Made by a program: the position numbers and the translations under genes. A stretch of DNA of 64,000 nt from Mycobacterium gordonae (GTDB lineage Bacteria; Actinomycetota; Actinomycetes; Mycobacteriales; Mycobacteriaceae). The notes below the pieces were generated by a model that saw only the letters and a list, made by a program, of their open reading frames with translations, did no database searches and was not told the DNA's origin. The DNA lies in the NCBI RefSeq assembly GCF_001417955.2, contig NZ_LKTM01000361.1:1-64000 (forward strand), read 5' to 3'. Position 1 is the first letter of the stretch. Every line of letters starts with the position of its first letter. This document shows positions 11,101 to 17,965 of this stretch, piece after piece.

Positions 11101-12578
11101 TCGAGTTGCCGATACGTCAACACCCCGTCCGCGGAGGTCACGGCGACGGCTTCCGGTGCCCTGCTGACTTGGGCGGCAAACAATTCCGGTATCGATGGAA
11201 AGGAGTTGACGGGGCGAGCCAACACGGCGCGGTTGCTCCACGTCACGATCGAGCGGTCCGCCCGCGGGTCCAGCAGATCGATCGACGACAGCCGGTGCCC
11301 CGGATCGGCCGCCATGCGGGTCACCAGCCCGGCCAGGCGGTGGGCCAGCGCGGCACCCACGAAGCCCTTCGACGGCGCCCCGGCGCCGGCGGTGCTGACG
11401 AGCAGCCGCTGTCCTTCGTTCATGAAGAACAGCCCGAACCGATCCCCGCGACCGAAGTTGGTGTACAGCAGCGAAACCGGTGCATCGCCGAACGGCGGCA
11501 CGCTCGTCGGCGGAAAGAGGTTTAGCGCGACTCCGCGGTTAGGTCCGCTGAGGTTCTGCACTGGAAACCGTTGGTGCTGCACGATTCCGCGTATCTGCGA
11601 GTCCGCGTGCAGGCACAGATCGGCAACGGACGACGTCGGCGCTGTCGTCAACGTCAGGGGAACCACCCCGGCGACCATCCCCGGGATCGTCTTCAACGTC
11701 GCACTGGTGCGCCTGGCTACCGGAAAATCGAGTACCACCTGAGGTCCGCCGCCCTCCCAGCCGTGCACGAGAAGGCCACATGCCGCCGCGATGACCGATG
11801 ATCGCCTGATGCCCAACACCCTTGATAGCTGGTCGATTTCGTGCACGACCGCGGGGTCGATTTCAACCGGCTCCGCGGCGACGTAGTAATCGTCACCGTC
11901 GCCGGCATCGGTGCTCCGATATTCCACCGGGTCGTGATGCGGCGGAAGGTTGCCTTCCCAGAAATCCAGGTCTTCCCGATAGTCGCCGGATGCTTCATAT
12001 TCCGATTCGATGCTGACCAGCTCACCCAGTGTGCCGAAGGGGGATTCCGGAACCGGTGAGCCGGCGGCGAGGGCGGAATAGACGGCGGCAATGCGGTTGA
12101 CCAGCAGCACGGTACTGAAACCATCGACAACGATGTGGTGGAGGCAGACGAACAGGAAGGATTGCTTCGGGCCGGTGCGGAACAGTGCGAATCGGAACAG
12201 CGGGCCGGCCCACGACATCGGCTCGCGCTGCAGCAAGGATGCGAGCCGGTAGGTTTCCGCGACCGGGTCCTGCGAGTCGCTCACGTCGAGGAACGGGACC
12301 GGGACAGCCGGGTAGTCGACAAGCCTCTGGAAGACCTGCCCGTTCGCCTCGAAAATCGCGGCCCTGAGCGCTTCGCAGTCGCTTATCGCGCGATGGACCG
12401 CCCGCTCGACCAGGTTCGGCTCCACGGCACCCTCAATGACCGCGAAAAAGCTGGCCTGCCAGGGTATTCCCGATCCCCCGGTCTCCTGGTCGAGCCAGAT
12501 GTCCAGCTGGCTCCGCGTCAGTGGCAGCGGCTGCTCGTCACCGGCCATGTCGTGGCGATCGCCCGTCAACTCCGGCAT
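8109..12578 (-). CDS. Non-ribosomal peptide synthetase, C-A-T-C
   Basis: 1489 residues. First condensation domain (about 15-450) has HHxxxDG at His147-148; adenylation domain (about 460-970) has LLYTSGTTGTPKG, NAYGPTES, YRTGDL and VNGKLD; carrier domain has Ser986 in GGDSLLAM; second condensation domain (about 1070-1480) has HHIAVDG at 1171-1172. There is no thioesterase or reductase; the chain stops soon after the last C domain, so release may be by condensation onto an amine or alcohol. Reading the specificity pocket by eye gives roughly D-F-W-T-V-G-A-V-C, which mixes Thr-like and Phe-like codes; I do not assign a substrate. The N-terminal C domain could accept the acyl chain from the PKS at 353-5884. 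An ATG 30 bases downstream is an alternative start. Confidence 0.92.
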   Translation of the reverse strand: MPELTGDRHDMAGDEQPLPLTRSQLDIWLDQETGGSGIPWQASFFAVIEGAVEPNLVERAVHRAISDCEALRAAIFEANGQVFQRLVDYPAVPVPFLDVSDSQDPVAETYRLASLLQREPMSWAGPLFRFALFRTGPKQSFLFVCLHHIVVDGFSTVLLVNRIAAVYSALAAGSPVPESPFGTLGELVSIESEYEASGDYREDLDFWEGNLPPHHDPVEYRSTDAGDGDDYYVAAEPVEIDPAVVHEIDQLSRVLGIRRSSVIAAACGLLVHGWEGGGPQVVLDFPVARRTSATLKTIPGMVAGVVPLTLTTAPTSSVADLCLHADSQIRGIVQHQRFPVQNLSGPNRGVALNLFPPTSVPPFGDAPVSLLYTNFGRGDRFGLFFMNEGQRLLVSTAGAGAPSKGFVGAALAHRLAGLVTRMAADPGHRLSSIDLLDPRADRSIVTWSNRAVLARPVNSFPSIPELFAAQVSRAPEAVAVTSADGVLTYRQLDAASNRLASLLAGRGIGPGDVVALLLPRGRRAIVAILAVLKAGAAYLPVDPEHPQARVTLLLADTRPAAVLTTAELGDLVDRYDVPVIDVDDPAIAAQPDTAPPAPGAGDIAYLLYTSGTTGTPKGVAITHLNIAQLAMAQTPLNDRAESAVTQCHSYAFDFSVWEIWSTLLHGGRLVVVSEDVTRSPNDFHALLVAEHVTVLTQTPSAVAALPTLTGTALVVGGEACTAEVVDRWAPGRVMVNAYGPTESTVCVSISAPLTAGSGVAPIGRPLPSTALFVLDRWLRQVPVGVVGELYIAGSQVGVGYWRRPGLTAARFVACPFTGAAASGGRMYRTGDLACWGPDGQLQYQGRCDDQVKIRGYRIEPVEITAALVRSTGVEHAVVIAREDSPGVKRLVAYITGEADPDAVRAGLRDRLPDYMLPSAVVALPRLPLTVNGKLDVAALPVPDYTTIGYRPPATPVEEIVAGIFARVLGLQRVGTDQSFFDLGGDSLLAMRVVAAVNTALAADLSVRVLFDAPTVAELAPHIHTGTAPSIALAQVERPETVPLSLAQQRMWSVIQVQGPSAVFNIPWVFELRGQLDTQALALALADLVHRHEPLRTIYPAVDGVPHQVVLPAGEAELRCEVIDATGWTPEKIREAVASQARRNFDVAAELPVSARLYRRADDEHVLALVLHHIAVDGWSLAPLAADLSAAYRSRSAGQAPVWAPLPIQYIDYALWQRAYLGDPADADSMIDAELRYWERTLANMPAPSRFSLVEAGSTSYGNQGDTAAVQWPTALHRQINELAREHHATSFMVVQAGLTVLLSRLSASDDVVVGIAVAGRRHPMLDDLVGIFVNTVLLRIELTDDPDFADALEQVRTRSLQAFDHQDMPYGILVDRINAARSFPPGPLTQVMLAWQNNKPAELTLGDLDITPIPVHTGTARMNFLLSLAEHFTDTGEAAGISGVVEYRTSVFTPDAVETIVGRLQKLLTLVTDDPRRPLPSIAELDRLP

Positions 12579-12848
12579 CAGGTACCGTCATGTCGCCGAA
12601 TGGCCAAGACGCGACACCTATCTCTCGTGTGGGTGCTGATAGGTTACCCGCCGCAGATCGGAACTCATCGCGTTCACGTGTCCTCTGATCGGGGGACGTC
12701 GCTGTCCTCCGCACGGTGGAAAAGCCAATCCGCCGGATTCACGGCTATTCGGGGGATGTCTCGTTTCCCGAGAATCGGCAGACTTCATGTCGAAGGATGG
12801 CAAGCGCCTCCGACAGTTTCAATCACAACCACCAGAGGAGACGTTTCC

Positions 12849-12929
12849 ATGGCACACGAGATCCTGTTCTGCGAGGCAGAGGCCGTCTACACCGCCCCCG
12901 CTTTCCACGCGGAAAACGTCGTCGACTGA
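12849..12929 (+). CDS. 26-residue peptide ORF (leader peptide or possible RiPP precursor)
   Basis: ATG at 12849 preceded by an AGAGGAG-type ribosome site 7 bases upstream; 26 codons to TGA at 12927-12929. It starts MAHEILFCEAEAV, has one Cys and two His, and ends FHAENVVD. It is divergent from the NRPS, with 270 bases between starts, and is followed 15 bases later by a 16-bp hairpin. Codon third positions are mostly G/C like neighbouring genes. A strong ribosome site plus a strong terminator argues that it is expressed. It could be an attenuation leader for the oxidoreductase at 13064, a small modified-peptide precursor, or a small regulatory peptide. I recognise no modifying enzyme next to it. 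Confidence 0.5.
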   Translation: MAHEILFCEAEAVYTAPAFHAENVVD

Positions 12930-12944
12930 CTTCAGCACCACACC

Positions 12945-12980
12945 AATAGGAGTTCCATCCGCCTGGATGGGACTCCTATT
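12945..12980 (+). terminator. Very strong hairpin after the 26-codon ORF
   Basis: Arms AATAGGAGTTCCATCC and GGATGGGACTCCTATT form a 16-bp stem with a single U-G wobble and a 4-base loop (GCCT). There is no U-tract after it, as is common for mycobacterial terminators. The direct repeat GTCGTCAGC follows at 12981 and 12995. It could be a plain terminator or an attenuator ahead of the gene at 13064. Confidence 0.75.
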
Positions 12981-13063
12981 GTCGTCAGCGGCTTGTCGTC
13001 AGCCGCCCGGTGACGATTTGATGGTCTGAGCATCCGCCGCACTACAGGAATGAGGCACCCGTC

Positions 13064-14203
13064 ATGACCGCAGATCTGCCCGGCACCGCGCTCGAACTGC
13101 GTTCCCTGGTGAGTTCGGATGGCACGCTGGAACTTTCGCTGCAGGACGTTCCGGTGCCGACGCCCGGCGCTGACGAGGTGCTGGTCCGGGTGGAAGCCGC
13201 GCCGATCAATCCGTCAGACCTTGGGCTGCTGGTGGCGACCGCCGACATGTCCAAGGCGGCCGTGGCAGGGACGCCCGAGCGTCCTGTCGTCACCGCCCCG
13301 ATCGGACAGTCCGCGTTGAAAGGGCTCGCCGCGCGACTCGGCCAGTCACTTCCGGTGGGCAATGAGGGCGCCGGCACCGTCGTGGCGGCCGGCTCGTCCG
13401 AGGCCGCCCAGGCGCTGGCCGGAAAGACGGTGGCGATCGCCGGCGGCGCGATGTATTCGCAATACCGGGCCGTTCCCGCGTCGGCATGTCTGGTCCTGCC
13501 CGGGGGCGCCACCGCGCGAGACGGGGCGTCGTCCTTCGTCAATCCGATGACCGCGTTGGGAATGACCGAAACCATGCGCCGCGAAGGACATTCGGCGCTG
13601 GTGCACACCGCCGCCGCGTCGAACCTGGGTCAGATGCTGGTCAAGCTGTGCCGGCGGGACGGGATACCGCTGGTGAACATCGTCCGGAAGCCCGAGCAGG
13701 AAGATCTGCTGAGATCGCTTGGGGCCGAATATGTCTGCAACTCATCGTCGCAGTCTTTCGAGGCCGACCTGGGTGCGGCGCTCAGGGCGACGTCCGCGAC
13801 GCTGGCCTTCGACGCCATCGGTGGCGGGACGCTGGTGAGTCAGATCCTCAACGGCATGGAGGAGGCGATCAATGCGACGGCGGCACAGTACTCGCGCTAT
13901 GGCTCGAGCGTCCACAAGCAGGTCTACATCTACGGCGCTCTGGACACCAGTCCCACCGTGCTCACCCGGAACTTCGGGATGTCCTGGGGCGTGGGCGGGT
14001 GGCTGCTCACCCCGTTCCTGCAGAAAGCCGGCGGCGAAACCTTTGCGCGGCTGCGGGCGCGGGTCGCGGCGGAGCTCACCACCACATTTGCCAGTAGGTA
14101 CACCCGCGAGGTGTCACTGGCCGGAATGCTCGCGCCCGATGCGTTCAACGAATACGTCAAGCGGGCGACCGGTGAGAAGTTCCTGGTGACTCCGCACGGT
14201 TAG
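13064..14203 (+). CDS. NAD(P)H-dependent quinone oxidoreductase-like protein (MDR superfamily)
   Basis: 379 residues. GroES-like N-terminal half with VRVEAAPINPSDLG and GNEGAGTVVAAG, then a nucleotide-binding half with VHTAAASNLGQMLVKLC and a conserved AFDAIGGG. The Cys/His zinc ligands of true alcohol dehydrogenases are missing, so it fits the zinc-free quinone oxidoreductase/enoyl reductase-like branch. AGGAATGAGG precedes the ATG. It follows the strong hairpin at 12945-12980. It could act as a trans-acting enoylreductase for the PKS, which lacks one, but that is speculative because housekeeping homologues of this type exist. Confidence 0.8.
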   Translation: MTADLPGTALELRSLVSSDGTLELSLQDVPVPTPGADEVLVRVEAAPINPSDLGLLVATADMSKAAVAGTPERPVVTAPIGQSALKGLAARLGQSLPVGNEGAGTVVAAGSSEAAQALAGKTVAIAGGAMYSQYRAVPASACLVLPGGATARDGASSFVNPMTALGMTETMRREGHSALVHTAAASNLGQMLVKLCRRDGIPLVNIVRKPEQEDLLRSLGAEYVCNSSSQSFEADLGAALRATSATLAFDAIGGGTLVSQILNGMEEAINATAAQYSRYGSSVHKQVYIYGALDTSPTVLTRNFGMSWGVGGWLLTPFLQKAGGETFARLRARVAAELTTTFASRYTREVSLAGMLAPDAFNEYVKRATGEKFLVTPHG

Positions 14204-14637
14204 TCGCCTCCGTCGGTGAAGTCGATACGCACCGACACCGGCGTCGTCTCCAGCGCCTTGACCACGGTGGCTCCCAGTCGGCCGAACTGTCGGCCCCGCG
14301 CCACCACATCGTCATCGGGCCTGAAGGTTGCCACCCCGGTGCGCCACCGATTGCCCTGACGCACACGAACATTGGGGTTGTCGACGATGTTGCGGCCCCA
14401 TCCGGAGCGGGTGCCGTGCTGGCAGATCAGCCACGCCCCGTCGTCGTCGAACCGCACGGACACCGGAACCCGGCGCAGCCGGCCCGTCTTGCGCCCCACG
14501 GTCTCGAGTTCGGTGGCCAGTGCGGTGTGCACACCGAGTTTGCTCAATCCCTTCACGACCGGGTTGAGCACGTACCGTCCGACAGCGCGTTCCCGGCGGA
14601 ACTTCTGCAACGTCTTGGTGTCGCTCGTGTTCGTCAT
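14200..14637 (-). CDS. Deazaflavin (F420)-dependent nitroreductase family protein
   Basis: 145 residues of the Ddn/FDOR-A type fold: ELETVGRKTGRLRRVPVSVRFDDDGAWLICQHG followed by NPNVRVRQG. These proteins bind F420 or flavin and reduce quinones or nitro compounds. The gene converges on the quinone oxidoreductase with a 4-base overlap of the ends. It is transcribed away from the tetR gene at 14725, and the shared 87-base gap contains the tandem dyad at 14652-14695, so repression by that regulator is likely. Confidence 0.85.
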   Translation of the reverse strand: MTNTSDTKTLQKFRRERAVGRYVLNPVVKGLSKLGVHTALATELETVGRKTGRLRRVPVSVRFDDDGAWLICQHGTRSGWGRNIVDNPNVRVRQGNRWRTGVATFRPDDDVVARGRQFGRLGATVVKALETTPVSVRIDFTDGGD

Positions 14638-14651
14638 GGCACTCTCCGTGT

Positions 14652-14695
14652 TATACCGATTGGTCTACCGAGACGGTAGTAGACCAATCGGTATA
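14652..14695. promoter_or_regulatory. Tandem dyad operator for the adjacent TetR-family repressor
   Basis: Two perfect 17-base inverted arms, TATACCGATTGGTCTAC (14652-14668) and its exact complement (14679-14695), are separated by 10 bases. Each arm is itself a dyad of the form TAxACC-N4-GGTxTA, so the site may bind two repressor dimers. The half-site resembles the boxes known for the LmrA/YxaF branch of TetR regulators, and the regulator next to it looks like that branch. It sits between the divergent nitroreductase and tetR genes. Confidence 0.85.
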
Positions 14696-14724
14696 CTGCA
14701 ACTGGTGAACCGACGGAGGAGACG

Positions 14725-15273
14725 ATGACCGCTCGTGAGCGCCTGATTGCCAGCGCCATCGAGATGCTGCGCCGGCACGGGGTGGCCGGTACCGGTCTTG
14801 CCGAACTGCTCGAGCACAGCGGCACCGCCCGCCGGTCCGTCTATGTCAACTTTCCGGGCGGGAAATCGGAACTGATGACCGAGGCGACCCGAACGGCGGG
14901 CCGGCTCCTCGACTCGACACTCACGGTGCCGGACGGCGATGTCCGTGCCGCACTGGCGGCGTTCGTCGAGTCGTGGAAAGACACGCTGCGCACCAGCGAC
15001 TACACCGCCGGATGCCCGGTGGTGGCGGCCGCGCTCGGACGCAGCGAGTCGCCGGCGGCCGCCGATGCCGCCGGTGAGGTGTTCACCTCATGGCAGCAGG
15101 TCATCGCCGATCGATTGCGCGACGAGGCGGTCGCAATGGACGAGGCCGAATCGTTGGCCACCACCATCGTGGCCGCCGTCGAGGGCGCCGTCATTCTGTG
15201 CCTGGCCGCCCGGTCTACCGACCCGCTGGACCGGACCGCACGGATGCTGGACCGGCTGGTGAGTCACGGCTAG
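14725..15273 (+). CDS. TetR-family transcriptional repressor (LmrA/YxaF-like)
   Basis: 182 residues. N-terminal helix-turn-helix: RERLIASAIEMLRRHGVAGTG then ELLEHSGTARRSVYVNFPGGKSEL. The C-terminal ligand domain has the Gly-Cys-Pro-Val segment typical of the LmrA/YxaF branch. GGAGGAG precedes the ATG. It is divergent from the F420 nitroreductase gene, and the tandem dyad in between is its expected operator, giving autoregulation and control of the nitroreductase. Ligand unknown. Confidence 0.9.
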   Translation: MTARERLIASAIEMLRRHGVAGTGLAELLEHSGTARRSVYVNFPGGKSELMTEATRTAGRLLDSTLTVPDGDVRAALAAFVESWKDTLRTSDYTAGCPVVAAALGRSESPAAADAAGEVFTSWQQVIADRLRDEAVAMDEAESLATTIVAAVEGAVILCLAARSTDPLDRTARMLDRLVSHG

Positions 15274-15277
15274 TTAC

Positions 15278-15757
15278 TTACCCCACGCGTCGGAGCATCA
15301 CCACAGGGATCTCCCGGCTAGTTCGCTGCTGGTATTCGGTGAAGTACGGATACATCTCGACCAGCCGCTGCCACAACTCCGGGCGCCGCTCCGCCGGCGC
15401 GAGCTCCGCCTCGACGTTGAATCGTTCGTTGTGCACCTGTGCCACGGCGTGCGGATTGGCCTGCAGATTCAGCCACCACGCCGGGTCATTGTCGCTGCCG
15501 GCATAGGCGGCCGCGATCACGAACCGCTCGGCGTCGTTGATGTAGATCAGCGGAACCGTCTGCGGCTTACCGGTTCTGCGGCCCGTCACGGTGAGCAACA
15601 TGGTCGGGTACCTGGGGTTCTGGGCTCTGCCCCGGGTCCATCGGTACATCGCCGCGTGCAGATTGCTGAACGTCCGGGTGACCGGCCGCATCGCGGGTCG
15701 GCTGAGTAGACGTCCGGCAGCGGAGAACGCTGCGGATGTTCGGGGCTGCCGAGTCAT
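15278..15757 (-). CDS. Deazaflavin-dependent nitroreductase family protein (second copy)
   Basis: 159 residues. It has the family core YPTMLLTVTGRRTGKPQTVPLIYI, then NDPAWWLNLQANPHAVAQV. The start at 15757 is supported by AGAGGAGA; the frame stays open upstream, but that part is antisense to the LLM gene. The N-terminal 30 residues are basic and may aid membrane association. It ends 4 bases from the end of tetR and is divergent from the F420-type LLM oxidoreductase at 15836. Confidence 0.85.
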   Translation of the reverse strand: MTRQPRTSAAFSAAGRLLSRPAMRPVTRTFSNLHAAMYRWTRGRAQNPRYPTMLLTVTGRRTGKPQTVPLIYINDAERFVIAAAYAGSDNDPAWWLNLQANPHAVAQVHNERFNVEAELAPAERRPELWQRLVEMYPYFTEYQQRTSREIPVVMLRRVG

Positions 15758-15835
15758 CGACGAAATCTCCTCTCTGGCCGAACACAGCCTAAGGTCGTTG
15801 TCAGGTGATACGAAGCCGACCGACAGGGGCAGCGG

Positions 15836-16666
15836 ATGAAATTCGGGATCTCCACATTCGTCAATGACGACAGCATCGACACGGTGTCGCTGGCCCGGGC
15901 GATCGAAGAGCGCGGTTTCGAATCGCTGGTGATCGCCGAGCACACCCACATACCCACGAGCCGCGAGTCCGCTTATCCGCTCGGTGGGGAGTTGCCGAAG
16001 ATCTACTACCGCACCCTCGATCCGTTCGTCACGCTGGCGGCGGCCGCGGCCGTGACGACCACGATCGAGCTCTTCACCGGAATCGCGTTGCTCATCCAGC
16101 GCGACCCGATCATCACGGCCAAGGAGGCCGCGAGCATCGACCTGATCTCGGGTGGTCGGTTCGTGTTCGGTGTGGGCGCCGGATGGAATCTCGAGGAGAT
16201 GCGCGACCACGGCACCGACCCGAAGACGCGCGGCGCGCTGCTGGACGAGCGCATCGAGGCGATCAAGGTGCTGTGGACGGACGAGCCCGCCGAGTATCAC
16301 GGCAAATACGTGGACTTCCCGCCGTCCTACATCCGGCCCAAGCCGGTGCGCCGGCCTCATCCGCCGATCTACATCGGCGGCAACTCCGACGCCACGATGA
16401 AGCGCGTGGTGCGGCATCAGGCCGGCTGGATCTCCAACCCGTTCCCGATCGAGGAAGTCACCCGCCGCGTCGAACAGTTGCGCGGCCTCGCCGGCCATGA
16501 CGTTCCGCTGGCGATGTTCGGCACCCCCAACAACCTCGAATACTGGCGCGCGGCAGAGGATTTGGGCTTCGGCCAGCTCGCGTTGCTGCTGCCCACCAAA
16601 CCGCGTGACGAGTCGTTGCGGTTGCTCGACGACTACGCGGCCCGGGTCGCGGAATACCGCGGCTGA
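15836..16666 (+). CDS. LLM-class F420-dependent oxidoreductase
   Basis: 276 residues of the luciferase-like TIM-barrel family: KFGISTFVNDDS at the N-terminus, EERGFESLVIAEHTHIP, SGGRFVFGVGAGWNLEEM and RPHPPIYIGGNSDATMKRVV. In mycobacteria this group generally uses reduced F420. It is divergent from a deazaflavin nitroreductase, making a small F420 neighbourhood with the gene at 14200. Substrate not predictable. Confidence 0.9.
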   Translation: MKFGISTFVNDDSIDTVSLARAIEERGFESLVIAEHTHIPTSRESAYPLGGELPKIYYRTLDPFVTLAAAAAVTTTIELFTGIALLIQRDPIITAKEAASIDLISGGRFVFGVGAGWNLEEMRDHGTDPKTRGALLDERIEAIKVLWTDEPAEYHGKYVDFPPSYIRPKPVRRPHPPIYIGGNSDATMKRVVRHQAGWISNPFPIEEVTRRVEQLRGLAGHDVPLAMFGTPNNLEYWRAAEDLGFGQLALLLPTKPRDESLRLLDDYAARVAEYRG

Positions 16667-16677
16667 CGTCTCCACCG

Positions 16678-16735
16678 CGAGCAGACACAAAATCCCCGCG
16701 GAGCAGGCGTTCCAGGGTGACTTTGTGTCTGCTCG
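16678..16735. terminator. Bidirectional hairpin between the LLM oxidoreductase and tRNA-Cys
   Basis: Perfect 14-base arms CGAGCAGACACAAA (16678-16691) and its complement (16722-16735) enclose 30 bases. It lies 11 bases after the LLM gene stop and just downstream of the oppositely oriented tRNA-Cys, so it can terminate both. A similar design occurs at 60425-60473. Confidence 0.65.
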
Positions 16736-16752
16736 CCAGCAGGGGCGCGCAG

Positions 16753-16823
16753 AGCGAGTGACGGGATTCGAACCCGTGTGTACGGCTTTGCAGGCCGCTG
16801 CCTAGCCACTCAGCCACACCCGC
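16753..16823 (-). tRNA. tRNA-Cys (GCA)
   Basis: 71 bases on the minus strand. The acceptor stem GCGGGTG pairs with CACTCGC with one G-T wobble, followed by discriminator T. The anticodon loop CTGCAAA carries GCA, and the T-loop region is GGGTTCGAATCCC. Length 71 is normal for tRNA-Cys. CCA is not encoded. Confidence 0.95.
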
Positions 16824-16888
16824 GCGAACCCCTACGGTGCCAGTACGTACGGGTCGCGGCCCAGTGTTTACCTCGGGCAGATCGCTAA

Positions 16889-17740
16889 CTATCGGCGTGG
16901 CCGGTCGATCTCGGTGACCGTGCCGTCCGCGGAGACCACGATCGATCCGCTGCGGCGGGTGTTGTCCGAGACGTGGATGTCGATGTACAGGCTGCCGTCC
17001 TTGCGGCTCTCGACCGCCAGGAAGGTCTGCGGCGCGTCGTACAACTGGAGGGTCTGCGGAGCGTCGTGCAACACGCCCAGCACTGCCTGCACGTCGAATT
17101 TGCCGAGGTCGCCGACGCCTGAGCCGGAGAAGGCGGCGGTGCTGGGTCCGCGGTTCGACCAGCTGCCGTCGCGCAGCATCCACTCCACGACGACGTGGGC
17201 GTTGGCGGTGTCGGGCCGCAGCACCACGACCTTGTCTTCGTAGATGTTGAGTTGGTAGCCGAGCGTGTCGCCGAATTGAGTGCGCATCTGCGCCAGCACG
17301 CCGGTCACCCCGCTCAGCGTCAGCAACTGCGGGGGCGCCGCGGGGGTGCTCGGCGGCGGCGCTGACGAAACGGTGATCGCCGCACTTGGTGACGACGTAG
17401 CTTGCGACGTCCGCGGCGCCGACGGGGAGTCGCTGCCGGACAGCCCCCAGGCGATCTGGATGCCGGCCGCGACGACCGCCAGCCCGACCAGCGCCAGCAC
17501 CACGCGGCGTTTGTTGATCGACGCCGACGTGGACGTTCCGGGGGCCGCGGGGCGGATCTGCAAGTCCGTTACCAGGGCATGCAGCTGGCGCAAGGTGGTG
17601 GCCTTGGTCGCCGAGCTGACCCGCTGCCGGTGCTCCTCGGCCGACAGCTGGCCGTCATCGAGCGCCGCGTCGAGCACCTGACAGGTGTCGTTGCGGTCCT
17701 TGTCGGTTGCACGCGTGTTTTCGCTGGCCACGCCGAACAT
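16889..17740 (-). CDS. DUF1707-type membrane-anchored protein
   Basis: About 283 residues. The N-terminus is a DUF1707-like segment (DKDRNDTCQVLDAALDDGQL, then EEHRQRVSSATKATTLRQL), normally a small helical module in actinobacterial membrane proteins. It is followed by one transmembrane helix (VVLALVGLAVVAAGIQIAW), a Ser/Pro/Ala linker and an exported C-terminal domain of about 140 residues ending in a beta-rich SIVVSADGTVTEIDRP. ATG at 17740 has no good ribosome site; a GTG 9 bases downstream is an alternative. Function unknown; probably a cell-envelope protein. It is divergent from the partner-switching gene at 17966. Confidence 0.7.
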   Translation of the reverse strand: MFGVASENTRATDKDRNDTCQVLDAALDDGQLSAEEHRQRVSSATKATTLRQLHALVTDLQIRPAAPGTSTSASINKRRVVLALVGLAVVAAGIQIAWGLSGSDSPSAPRTSQATSSPSAAITVSSAPPPSTPAAPPQLLTLSGVTGVLAQMRTQFGDTLGYQLNIYEDKVVVLRPDTANAHVVVEWMLRDGSWSNRGPSTAAFSGSGVGDLGKFDVQAVLGVLHDAPQTLQLYDAPQTFLAVESRKDGSLYIDIHVSDNTRRSGSIVVSADGTVTEIDRPRR

Positions 17741-17965
17741 CGTAAGAGGGGCCAGGTATCTACCGGTCGCAAGTTTCAAGGCCCGCGCGGCCCGCCGAGC
17801 ACCACCCCGGCCGAGTTTGCGGACCGGTGTTGGCGGGTAGGGGAGCGGGTGCTGTGATTGAACGTGCGGCACACGGGCACGGCGCACAACAACGGAAACC
17901 CGACGACTAGGCGCGAAAACTATGAACAACGACCGGCAGTCATCAGGCAGCGCGGGCGCCGGCTG

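Noticed and set aside
12579..12848. Search for a second gene or RNA between the NRPS and the small peptide
   Set aside because: Only weak promoter-like matches were found. The long plus-strand frame here is antisense to the NRPS 5' end and shares frame with the peptide by chance.
15758..16690. Upstream extension of the deazaflavin nitroreductase gene to 470 residues
   Set aside because: The extra part is antisense to the LLM oxidoreductase, and the internal ATG at 15757 has a good ribosome site.
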